Below, piece after piece: positions 45,433-55,639 of a stretch of DNA of 64,000 bases. Source of the DNA: Kuschelorhynchus macadamiae (taxonomy: Eukaryota; Arthropoda; Insecta; Coleoptera; Curculionidae); the NCBI GenBank assembly GCA_030620095.1, contig JAUTXW010001344.1:88501-152500 (forward strand), in the 5' to 3' direction. A model generated the notes under the pieces. That model worked only from the letters and a program-made list of their open reading frames with translations. It had not been told where the DNA came from and made no database searches. The position numbers and the translations under genes are program-made. Numbering within the stretch: the first letter of the stretch is position 1; the number at the start of each line of letters is the position of its first letter.

Positions 45433-45705
45433 GGATTATTCTTGAACCTTTTTAGATTATTTTTTGTTTTCAGCTATACAATCCATCACACATATTCAAA
45501 TGCAAAATGTGTCATGAAGTAAATAGTAATCCCTTTAACATTTTGTTACTGAAAGTAATTAACAATTTTATTTTATTTAAAGAAAATGGATAGTAGCGAA
45601 TGCAGTCTCTCTTTTGGAAGCCTTTATTTCAAAAACTATTAGAATTCGGTATAGAAATATATGAATAACATATGTTGAAAATTTTGAATTTAGGGTACAT
45701 TTTTT

Positions 45706-45747
45706 AAGCAGACAGTTTAGTGGCTCACGCCACTAAACTGTCTGCTT
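45706..45747. repeat. 19-bp perfect hairpin
   Basis: AAGCAGACAGTTTAGTGGC (45706-45724), loop TCAC, and the exact complement at 45729-45747. Function unknown. It is too short for a typical miRNA precursor. Confidence 0.9.
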
Positions 45748-46052
45748 CAAACTTTAAAAATTAATATGTAAAATTGAAGCTCTAAAAACAAAAGGTTTGC
45801 TTACAAAGGCCATTGCCTTGTCAAGTTTACAAAGCTAAATGAATATGGGATCAAATCAAATTCTAAAACAATTATCCGCCTGAAACACTTCTAAATTTAT
45901 TGCATTTTCCTAGGATCCTAACTTTATTTGGAAAGCGTAAAATGTTTTATGTTAGACGTTTTCAAATACGAAATCCCGGAGAAAATTAAATTAATCTTTA
46001 TAGGCAATTTTCAGAAGCAGTAAATTCAAGTTATTTCACTCAAAACGATATA

Positions 46053-46515
46053 CAGGGTGGTCGAAATTGGTCTGTTTTAACAGAGAAAACCTATTTCCTG
46101 ACTAGATAGAGCAAAACTGACTTAGGTGTCATGGGCTCGATTTCTGAGAAATGTTTAATGGCAAAAACCGCCTGCCGATATTTTCACTGCCAACTGAGAT
46201 ATAGGGCGTTTTTCAATTTTCGGCCATTTTGAAAATTGTCCATAACTTTTTTATTTTGAGGAATATTAACATTCTGCAAAGACATTCTAAAGGCACTTTT
46301 TTATGTGCAATCCAGTGGCATACTCAGATTTTTTCTATAGTTGTCCGTTTTATCATAAATAGGCAAAACTTTTTTTTTCAAATGGAAATCATAGTTGGCT
46401 ATAAATTATAAAAAATGCTCGCGTTTAGCCCTTTTCAGTGATATAAAGTTGTAGGTACTTATTTTCAAAAATAACGAAAATATTAGGTGTTTTTGGTTTA
46501 CATCGAAGTAGGCTT
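46053..46515. repeat. Left long terminal inverted repeat of M4
   Basis: 463 bp, from CAGGGTGGTCG to CATCGAAGTAGGC. Differences from the right arm are isolated substitutions (for example near 46260 and 46320). Confidence 0.92.
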
Positions 46516-46769
46516 TGATTTGTGATGACAATATCTCAATTATGTATTGTTAAGATTTATAGTTTGTTAGCAACTTAAACAAAAACTTTAAATAACACTA
46601 GCTAACGTTATTTTAATTATTTATTATTAATTTTTTTTATTTTTTTTTGTTTACATAGCAAAGTTGAACAAAATTAACAAACTAAACTACTATTTACAGC
46701 TACAAGTGAAAATAAAAAATAATTATGAAAATCTAGGTATTTAGTTAGATAGGTTTCTGATAAATATAT

Positions 46770-47834
46770 TTAGAGAAGTTGTTCAAATTGAGCCCCTCCC
46801 TGTTGAATACAAACTAAGCATCTTTTGCGTACCGAGTTGCAACTATTTATTAGTTCAACTGGGCTAATAGATGCAAAAGCTTGCCTAGTGGCCTCTTGCA
46901 ATTCTTCTTTTGTGTGAAAGGTTCTTCCTTTAAATATCAAGTCCTTCAATCTTCCCCACAAAAAAAAATCTAAGGGAGTTAAGTCACAGGACCTAGCAGG
47001 CCAAGGTATGGGGCCCCACGTACCAATCCAATTTTCTCGAAATTCGAAGTTTAAAAGATCAGTTGTGATCCTTGCATTGTGCGGGGGACAACCATCTTGT
47101 TGATAGTAGATATTTCTGGCATCAGCTAAAGGTATGTCTTCCAACAAAGGGACAATATATGTGCGCAAAATATTTACATAATCATCTGCAGTTAAATTTC
47201 CATCGTAAAAATAAGGTCCCACAAATCTTCCTCGGAATATCCCCACCCATATATTGAATCCACACCGACCTTGCCGGTCTTGTTGCACAACTACGTGTGG
47301 ATTTTCAGTGGACCAGTGATATGAATTATATCTATTAAATATACCAGAAGTATCTACTCTGGATTCATCACTCCAAATAATATTTAATGGAAAATTCTCA
47401 TTCTCCATGAATTTTTGCTCATACCACTGACAAAATCTCAATCTTCTAGCGGCGTCCCCTTCACGGAGTTGATGAACTCTTCTCGTTCTGTACGGTTTGA
47501 ATTTATGTTTTTTGAGTATTTTTAAAACGGTGGTCTTTGGAACATTCGTTATATTAGCCAATGTTCGAGAGGAGGTGCCAGGATGATCTAATACCTCACC
47601 AATTATATTTAGCTGCTGGATTTCCTTTTCTTCCTTTAGTTCATAATGTCTTGTTCTTAACTTTTTAAAACTTCCGTAATTTACTAAATTACTTTTTAAT
47701 GTTTGATAAATTCGGTTATCCGGTTGACGTCGCTCGGGAAATGTATTAAAATATAATTCACTAGCTGCTTCAGGAACTTCGTTAGATAATATGTAACATT
47801 TTAACATATCATACTTTTCATAATTCTCAAACAT
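46770..47834 (-). CDS. DD41D Tc1/mariner transposase (M4), intact
   Basis: A 354-residue cut-and-paste transposase. Residues 1-60 form the first N-terminal domain (KYDMLKCYILSNE, FPERRQPDNRIYQTLKSNL). Residues 75-120 are a helix-turn-helix (PGTSSRTLANITNVPKTTVL, then KILKKHKFKPYRTRR). The catalytic domain has Asp156 (NIIWSDES), Asp247 (YYQQDGCPPHNA) and Asp289 (LTPLDFFLWG), with 41 residues between the last two. GFNIWVGIFRGRFVGPYF marks the central strand. Usual SPDLTP is SCDLTP here. No stop or frameshift. The Met at 47834 fits the N-terminus of relatives M1 and M3. No intron at the M1 site. It probably binds the M4 arms and perhaps relatives with CAGGGTG ends. Confidence 0.92.
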   Translation of the reverse strand: MFENYEKYDMLKCYILSNEVPEAASELYFNTFPERRQPDNRIYQTLKSNLVNYGSFKKLRTRHYELKEEKEIQQLNIIGEVLDHPGTSSRTLANITNVPKTTVLKILKKHKFKPYRTRRVHQLREGDAARRLRFCQWYEQKFMENENFPLNIIWSDESRVDTSGIFNRYNSYHWSTENPHVVVQQDRQGRCGFNIWVGIFRGRFVGPYFYDGNLTADDYVNILRTYIVPLLEDIPLADARNIYYQQDGCPPHNARITTDLLNFEFRENWIGTWGPIPWPARSCDLTPLDFFLWGRLKDLIFKGRTFHTKEELQEATRQAFASISPVELINSCNSVRKRCLVCIQQGGAQFEQLL

Positions 47835-47945
47835 ATTTTGTCAGCAACTTAACACAACTTTAACACCAAAACGCAATAATTACACCAGACTACAGTAATC
47901 TGACAGCAATATATTCGAAATATTGAACGCGCGTCATTATTCCAA

Positions 47946-48408
47946 GGCCTACTTCGATGTAAACCAAAAACACCTAATATTTTCGTTATTTTTGAAAATA
48001 AGTACCTACAGCTTTATATCACTGAAAAGGGCTAAACACGAGCATTTTTTATAATTTATAGCCAACTATGATTTCCATTTGAAAAAAAAAAGTTTTGCCT
48101 ATTTATGATAAAACGGACAACTATAGAAAAAATCTGAGTACGCCACTGGATTGCACATAAAAAAGTGCCTTTAGAATGTCTTTGCAGAATGTTAATATTC
48201 CGCAAAATAAAAAAGTTATGGACAATTTTCAAAATGGCCGAAAATTGAAAAACGCCCTATATCTCAGTTGGCAGTGAAAATATCGGCAGGCGGTTTTTGC
48301 CATTAAACATTTCTCAGAAATCGAGCCCATGACACCTAAGTCAGTTTTGCTCTATCTAGTCAGGAAATAGGTTTTCTCTGTTAAAACAGACCAATTTCGA
48401 CCACCCGG
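47946..48408. repeat. Right long terminal inverted repeat of M4
   Basis: Mirror of 46053-46515. The transposase start codon lies 112 bp inside its inner edge, so the promoter probably lies within or next to this arm. Confidence 0.92.
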
Positions 48409-48410
48409 TA

Positions 48411-48917
48411 CATTGACTACCATCTAAAATATTACAAATGCATTAAAACAAAGTATTGATTGTTGGTTTTTGTAACGTTAGAGTAAAATTAACATGTGTG
48501 ACATTTTAAAAACTTTTTACGCCTAATTGATTTTTTGTATAGCTATTTTAAAAATTGCAGCTAGGTGGCTGCACCTTAAATAATGAAAGAATAATACAAT
48601 CGCTAAGTTTTAGTGATTAGTCTGATACCTAGGAACAAGAGAAGTTGGTAAAATCAATGTTTTGTGTCTAACTATTTTTTTTCAAACGACGACCTTTTTT
48701 AGACAAGCACTTTTTGAAAAGAGGATTTTTTTCCGAATCTAACGGTATTAACTTTTTTTGCGGTTGGATTAAAAATAAGCTCAAAATTAAACATTACTAA
48801 GAAAAATACTCGATAATCAATTATTTACTTTTATCAAGTGTGCCATGGATAGCCATGGTGGATATTAAGTAGGATTTTTTGTTTTGACAAGGACCCTTAC
48901 CTATTCTTTCTGAGTAG
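48411..48917. other. No gene recognised
   Basis: AT-rich spacer between M4 and hAT-A copy 4, without visible structure. Confidence 0.4.
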
Positions 48918-51556
48918 CAGGGGCGTGCGGTGAAATTTTAAGAAAGGGAAGCAATTTTTAGAAACTTGCCTATTTGTAACGTAATTCGTTTTTGATCATT
49001 TTTTGCAAATTCGTCAATGACGTCATCATAAAAACGTCGATGCTCCGACATATTTTGGAGAAGTTTATTTTCAATGGACAGCAACGATGTATGCGAACGT
49101 CTCTCCTGCCCCGTTGAATTTCTCACGAAATTTTTTATACGTTTAAGTGTTGAAAAATTGCCTTTTGTTAATGAACTTGTGTTAGGTATTGTCAATGCTA
49201 ATTCGCACAATTTCGACACTTCGCTGTAGACATCTTCCAGCTCCTTGTCTTTTAAAAATTGCATTAGTTCCTTAGCGTTATTTTTTGCGCTAATGTCATC
49301 AGTTTCGTAAATCACTTTTAGTTGAGATCGCAGTAACACTCGGTCGAAGAACTGGCCATAACGAAGAAGAAGAGATTTAAACGCATCTTCTGGAAAAGTT
49401 TTTCCTTTAAATGCATCAATATTGCAGAGGTCGAGGAATTTAAAATTATTTAAACCGTTAAATCTTCCACCTTGTCTGTTCGAAGACGCTTGCCTTGTGG
49501 CTCTACATTTAACGTCATCGTTTTCTCCCAAAATAGGTCAAAGTTATCTCTTTTTTTGGCTTAACATGGACTTAAAATCATCCACTTTTTTTAAGCAAGA
49601 AACAATATCATTTGTTTTAGTTTGTAATATATTCGAAACATTGTCCGAGAATGGAAATATTTCTGAAAATATGTTCAACAAATAATTAAAATTAAAATCT
49701 CGTTTCAAACAGTCCAAAAACCCCCTCGAACTATTTATTGCTTGAGTCACACGTTTCATTATTTTCTATTATATTCTCAAATAGTTCAATCAGTGATTCA
49801 CGATTTTCAGATACTGTTAACACAAGTCTTCCGTTATAGTTCCACCTAGTAGGAGTTACTTTGGGCAAACGTTTGTGGACGATGGAGTCCAAAGCTTGTG
49901 TACGTTTTGTTGACTTGGAAAAAAAAAGCAGCCATGCCACTTAAAGTAACGAAAAATACTTTACACTCTTTAATATGATTGATGGACTGCGATAAAACTA
50001 AATTTAATTTATGAGCAAAACAATGGACAAACACAGCACTTGGGAAAGTTTCTCGAACTTTAGCTTGCAGACTCCTTAATAGTCCTGCCATCACTGCAGC
50101 TCCATCATAGCTTTGAGCAACTAATTTTTTCTTTCCATTAATTTTTTTAGTACCGTTGTAAACTACGGTATGTAATACATCTGCTGTAGGATTTTCGGAC
50201 ACATTCTTGAAACCTAAAAATCGCTCTTCGATACTTCCGTCTATTTTAACGTCGCGTATTACTATAGATAATTGGCTAAAATTAGTGATATCAGTTGTTT
50301 CGTCCAGAACAATAGCAATGAACCGCGCCTCGCCAATCTCCTGCTTAATTATTTTTAGAATAATAGTTGCAACAGCGGAAATTAAATCATTCTGGATTAG
50401 ATTCGACGTTCCGCGAAAAACGCTAGACTGCTCTAAATGATTTTTTAAGCAATCGTCATATTTAGCCATTAAACTAAGTAAATCTTGAAAATTTCCACTA
50501 TTTGAAGAAACCCTTGTTTCGTCATGACCTCTAAATCCCAAATCCCAATTCGTGCTGTCCGAGAAAACAAACAACATCGATAAGTCTTCTTAATATTTGC
50601 CTATTTTTATCGACTAGTTCATTGTGTTGGCGGTAACTAATTTTCAACCGTTTATTAAGGGCGTGTTCAATTCTGGTTTTGCGGAAGACTTTTTCTTTTA
50701 TGACGACCTGCTAATGCGCTTGGGACATAATGTATCTTTTTACAGCTTTATGGAAATTGTTTAAATCGTAAAAACCAGTTTTATTCCAGAGACCTTTTTC
50801 ATTTTCAAAAAGTAAACATGGCCAACAAAATAATTTACTTATATTTTCACACCCTGTTAGCCACTTAAATTGTTCGTATTATTTTTTCGGATAAAAATGT
50901 CTAATACAGTTTTTCATTATTATGGTTAAATTTTTCATACGCGGTGTTGCCCTTCCTTTGGAAATTATTTGAAGCTTATCAGCGAAGTTTAATGTTGAAA
51001 ATCCCTTTATTATTAAGACACACACCACACGTTCACACCCACTCTTCTTACTAAATGCTCCAAAATTTTCAACGTTATTACCGACAGCCGAAGTTGACGG
51101 TATTTGCATATCCACGTCCGTATTATTGTCTTCCATATCGCACCATGCACGACGCGACGTACTTATCACACAACACACGGATAGCCGTTCAAACAAAGAA
51201 CCTACTCCAACGATAGCTTCCGCACCCACTTAAAGCACGCGACTGAAAGGCAAAAATTACAATCAGCCGGTGAAGAATTCAATAACCTCTGGCTCGATTC
51301 ACAGGAAATCAAGCATACAGGACTTGGCTGCAGAGAAGCTAGCGGCCCGCATAGGTTTTATTCGATTTTCTATTGTGGCTCGATCGGACTCAAGGCCGCA
51401 TTTATTATGAGCTTGATAATTAAGATAATATTTTAGCATTTTTAATCTAAAATAAATTAATGGCTTCCTATTTCAAAAATTACATTTTAGAAGATGTTTT
51501 GTAATTTTTTTTGGGGAAGCACTGCTTCCCTTGCGTCCATGGACTGCACGTCCCTG
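48918..51556 (-). mobile_element. hAT-A copy 4, complete ends
   Basis: Family termini in minus orientation (CAGGGGCGTGCGGTGAAA at 48918; right end ...TGCACGTCCCTG with one changed base). Flanks CTGAGTAG (48910-48917) and CTGACTAG (51557-51564) differ at one position: an 8-bp target duplication. Length is 2,639 bp, the longest of the four copies. Confidence 0.92.
48938..51229 (-). pseudogene. hAT-A transposase, copy 4 (E to K in the catalytic block)
   Basis: It starts MGAEAIVGVGSLFERLSVCC. The TTF region is broken by a nonsense codon after YPKK (CAA to TAA, near 50879). The 243-codon frame 50577-49846 holds RGHDET, LDETTDITNFSQLS (first Asp), SYDGAAVMAG (second Asp) and VHCFAHKLNLVLSQS. A short tandem duplication near 50535 shifts the frame. 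The C-terminal frame 49531-48938 has the dimerisation domain, but SSVERNF is SLTKGNF: four successive codons changed, including the catalytic Glu. A deletion of about 70 bp precedes RFNGLNNF. Confidence 0.85.
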
Positions 51557-51626
51557 CTGACTAGACATAAGATTTGCTTATTTTTCTTGATTTTCAGCAC
51601 TATTTTAGTTTTCAAAAGTCAAAATA

Positions 51627-51845
51627 ATGTATACTCAAAGTGAAAAAGTCGATATGTTATTAATATTTGGAGAATGTCATAAAAATTCAAGTTTTGCTCA
51701 GAGATACCCCGACCGGCAACATCCAGTCATCAGTATTTTCCATATCTCGAGAATCGTTTTATCGTTTTTCCGCCGCGTTTATACAGCTTCTAGAAAAGGA
51801 TGAACTTAGCTACAAAATTCTAGAATAATCCAAATACTACAGGGT
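51627..51845 (+). pseudogene. DD41D transposase N-terminal fragment (M5)
   Basis: The plus strand starts MYTQSEKVDMLLIFGECHKN then SSFAQRYPDRQHPVI. This is the first N-terminal domain of a mariner-type transposase, related to M3 (MLLIYGECGK). Coding ends by about 51790, and a TACTACAGGGTG motif follows at 51837, as in M3. Located 63 bp after the end of the hAT-A copy 4 duplication. No arms visible. Confidence 0.6.
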
Positions 51846-51884
51846 GAAAAGATTTAAACCTAAAAGAACATTCAAGAAGGATTT

Positions 51885-52000
51885 TTGACACTCTCATAGT
51901 GGTACATGGATAAAAACTAAGGTGAGTCTACTTCATTAAAATAACAAATAAAAAATAAATTCAGCTGAAACTTTACAAATCTATAGCTAAATTCGTAACA
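51885..52000 (+). repeat. Dispersed repeat B, copy 2
   Basis: Contains TACATGGATAAAAACTA, AGGTGAGTCTACTTCATT, AAAATAACAAATAAAAAA and AATCTATAGCTAAATTC, in the order seen inverted at 20005-20130. The splice-donor-like AGGTRAGT is in both copies. Confidence 0.5.
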
Positions 52001-53217
52001 GTATTAACATTATTGCTGCCAACGAAAGCACAAGTCTATGGCGGCCTGATGAGCTTTACGAAGCGCGAAATCGTCATTTGACCAAAATGGATCATTGCGC
52101 CTGTGGAGTTGTAAGACATGTTTCAGATAGGGATCATGGTATCCTTCTTGTTATGTTGGCGTACGTGGAATGGATTGTAATAACCTTTAGCGACATGTAG
52201 GCTTAGAAAATAACAACTCATAGTCCTGTATTTTTACTACGTTATATACAGAGCGTTTAATATAATGGTTACAAATTTGATAAAATCTTTACCTCCCCAA
52301 CGACGACAAAGATCAGCTATGACGCGTGTTAAAATATCTATAATGTAGCAATTAATTTTAATATCACATTTTTATTCGGTGTGCGTTTCTATGACCGAAA
52401 ATAAAACTTCCATAAAAAAACGTTTTTTCCAGTATATTTAACACTATTGTTGAACAATTTATATCACCACATAATCGTCAAAAGGCTAAACTATTTCTGC
52501 AACACGCCATTTGTCGACAACGTCGCATACATGGAAGCACAGCCAACTTTGTTTTAGTACTGTTTATTTCTGGTCATACTGTACCTTGCTTGATTTTTTC
52601 TAAATACTTCATTTATAACTTTTAATTACTTTTCTTAGTTAATGGAAAAAACTGTTTTGATATAAAGCTTCCTAAATTGTATGTCCCCCAACTATGGTTT
52701 GCCTTGAAAAAAACTCTGACAACACCATTGAAACCTTAATGAAAGCTTGATGTGTCACTGTATTTTGATAATAAGAATTCTGAAAAGGAACCCTTTTCAA
52801 GTGTCATTTAGTGGAAAATTTACCAAACCTTCTTGAAGTTGTATTCATCTAAATTAATTTTACGAAGGGGCTAGAAGTCGATAAGGGTTCAAGTAGCGTT
52901 GAGCTTGGTAAATGCAAACAAAAGAAATTTGTTTTTGTCCATTCGTAAATTTCTCGCAGTTATTAGCTGGCTGAGCTGGGGTCCTTGAATAAACTTTAAA
53001 AATTAGTTTCTTAGAAGACGACTGGTAGCCGGCGGTTAATTAGATACATTTTCTTATGCATACCAACTTTTATAATTAGAGTTGAATATAGCCTAAAAAA
53101 ATACACAGAAAAAGGTCAATTGCGATGTTTATTACAGCGTTTAATAATTTCAATCTTGGTTAAAAATCGACCAGTTCTCAATATTTTACCGTATGGTAAC
53201 TTATATACAATGAGGGC
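52001..53217. other. No gene recognised
   Basis: AT-rich DNA with no frame above 60 codons worth calling and no repeat I could pair. Confidence 0.4.
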
Positions 53218-54977
53218 ATAAAGTCTGGAAACCTTGAGATATGTCAAAAACTATACAAGTTGGGTAAAAAAGTTTCATATAAAAGTTGTATAGTTCCTTA
53301 CGATTAATGATTCAAAAATGTCTTGAAATATACAGGGTGTTTTAAAATCAAGTTACACGCCAAAACTTCAGAATCTCTAATGTAACCTATATATAATATA
53401 CCCTGTATATTATTTCATTTAAGAATCTACATCAAATTCTGATCATATTTTATTAAGCGTACCCTATCCCTAAAGTCAACTGTTTTTGAGATAAAAATTG
53501 AGAAAATGGAAATTTGGCTTTAAACAAAATTAACTCATTTCCCTATGCATAGTGAAACCTGGTAGATTATTTTAGAACTCCCATAGAAACTGTCATGTAC
53601 TGACAATAAACTGTGTCAATTTTTAACATGTTGTTGGGGAGTTACTTTTTTCTTGATAAAAATGCTTTCAGAAAGAGAAAGAATAGAGATTCTTATGATG
53701 TTTGGATCTTTTTAATAATACGCATCCCGAGCGAGGACAAGTAATTGCAAAATCCACAGTGAGCAAAATTATCAAAAAATTTCGTGATCATGGTTGTTTT
53801 AAAACTAGATGATGATATGAAATTGAATGTCAGTTATGAAAATCCACATTTACCTACAAGTCAAGTAGCATTAGATTTAAATCTTAGTCAATCATCGGTA
53901 AAAAATATTCTGCACACGGCAAAGTATCATCCCTACAAAATAAGATTAATCCATGAATTAAATGAGGTATACAAGAGCGGTGCAACTTGGATCCATTCTT
54001 TTGTAGAAATATTTTATTTTCCGATGAAGCCACCTTTTTTCTTAATGGTACTGTCAACCGACAAAACTGTAGATATTGGTCTACAATAAACTGTGTCAAT
54101 TTTTACGCAATATCCCGAGAAAATCAATGTTTGGGCTGGAATATTTCAAGATAGAATTATAGGTCCCTACTTTTTCGACGTAAATTTAACCGGCGAAATT
54201 TATCTTGATTTTTTACAACTCGAGTTGATTCCTGCCTTAGCTCAATTGTATCCAGGTAATGAGCCCGATATGCCTACTGCAGCAATGTGGTTCCAACAAG
54301 ATGGAGCACCACCTCACTACGCGCTACCTGTTCGGCAGTATCTCAGTGAAATATTTCCTAACAGGTGGATAGGACGTCGTGGTCCCTACGAATGGCCGGC
54401 CAGGTCCCCGGACTTAACTCCCCTAGATTATTTTCTGTGGGGATATTTAAAGAGCAAAGTTTATTTGAACAGACCTCCTAATATCGATGCGCTGAAAAAT
54501 CGTATAAGAGATGAAATCCGACAAATCCCACCTACTTCGAAAATTCGAAATCTACAACAAGAGTTCATCAATCGATTAGGATATTGTCAGGAAGTGAACA
54601 GACAACAGTTCCAGCATTTATTACGTTAAAACGCACCATTTCGAATTTTAGACTATCGTTGTTAAACGTTATTAAAAAAATTTTGTAAAACAGTTTTCTC
54701 ATTTTTTTTATCTCAAAAACAGTTGACTTTAGGGATAGGGTATGCTTAATAAAATATGATCAGAATTTCATGTAGATTCTTAAAATGAAATAATATACAG
54801 GGTATTCCATTAGAGATTCTGAAGTTTTGGTGTGTAACTTGATTTTACCCTGTATAATCCAAGACATTTTTGAATCATAAATCGTAAGGAACTATACAAC
54901 TTTTATATGAAACTTTTTTAACCAGCTCGTATAGTTTTTGACATATCTCAAGGTTTGCAGACTTTATGACCTCATTG
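53218..54977 (+). mobile_element. DD41D mariner M6 with nested ends
   Basis: Inverted arms of about 300 bp (53218-53515 and about 54690-54977), starting CAATGAGGGCATAAAGTC, with TA at 53216-53217 and 54978-54979. Inside each arm sits a conventional mariner end: CAGGGTGTTTTAAAATC at 53333 and its partner ending at 54852. These ends are also flanked by TA, so the autonomous unit may be 53333-54852 with an extra palindromic extension outside. A further inverted ACCCTGTA motif lies at 53400. Confidence 0.85.
53662..54629 (+). pseudogene. M6 transposase (DD41D), frameshifted N-terminus
   Basis: It opens MLSERERIEILMMFGSF, then is frameshifted. HPERGQVIAKSTVSKIIKKF and TSQVALDLNLSQSSVKNIL (helix-turn-helix) follow, with AKYHPYKIRLIHELNE and ILFSDEATFFLNG (first Asp). 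From 54093 the frame is open for 178 codons: KINVWAGIFQDRIIGPYFFD, MWFQQDGAPPHYALP (second Asp), NRWIGRRGPYEWPARSPDL, LDYFLWGYLKS (third Asp, 41 residues later), ending RQQFQHLLR. The catalytic triad is readable, but frameshifts between 53710 and 54090 prevent a full protein. Confidence 0.85.
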
Positions 54978-55004
54978 TATATATACATATATGGGTGTTT
55001 TATC

Positions 55005-55310
55005 AATTCTGTCGGACCGTCTGTCGCTCTGTCTGTCTGACTTCAAATTTTGATCAAAAATTAAGAGTCATATGAAAATGACCTGGTAATATTTTGGTAA
55101 AAATTCGATATGGCCAAACAAAATTGCGCCTTATGAAATATTAAAAAAAACTATTATTAAAAAACTACTTGTCCAATTTATTTCAAATTCCGCACAAACA
55201 TTAAGTATTATGTTGGAATCAACTGCTAAAATTCTGGTACAAATCCAAGATGGCCGGCATATTAAAATAAATAAAAATTCAAATGGCGGCCAAATAAAGT
55301 GTTTGTAATC
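55005..55310 (+). repeat. Dispersed repeat C, copy 2
   Basis: Ordered blocks shared with 31310-31660 (TCAAAAATTAAGAGTCATAT, ATATTTTGGTAAAAATTC, ACTACTTGTCCAATTTA). It lies directly after M6. It contains the phrase CCAAGATGGCCGGC, a motif common in such insect repeats. Confidence 0.5.
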
Positions 55311-55639
55311 GTGAAAAAATTCACATATCTTCACGATTTAGCGCCCCTAGATCAGTTCGCGGTATAGCTCAAAAAACTCTTTACAAAATGGCGGTATATG
55401 TCAATGTAAAAATCACTTATTGGTTTACTTTAATTTTTTTTTAATTAAAACACAAAAGTATTCGATAAGAGTCTACTTTGCTATATCGCAATTAGCTGAT
55501 AACTAGGAACAGCAGTTTATTAAAGATTGCGCAAGTACCTAAATACGAAAAAAAATGTCTTACCATGAGCTGCCCCTCCTGGAAAGAAAAAAAGATAAAT
55601 ATTACAAACAATAAATAATGAAAAATATTAATTCCGGGT
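55311..55639. other. No gene recognised
   Basis: AT-rich spacer between repeat C and PLE C. Confidence 0.4.

Larger units (their letters stand above)
46053..48408 (-). mobile_element. DD41D mariner M4, apparently intact, 463-bp inverted repeats
   Basis: It starts CAGGGTGGTCGAAATTGG and ends with the inverse (one mismatch in the second base), with TA at 46051-46052 and 48409-48410. The arms run to about 46515 and from about 47946 and are almost identical over about 463 bp, suggesting recent movement or gene conversion. Between them is one minus-strand transposase gene. Total length is 2,356 bp, of which 39 percent is arm. Canonical mariners have TIRs of about 30 bp, so the arms are exceptional. 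Confidence 0.93.
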
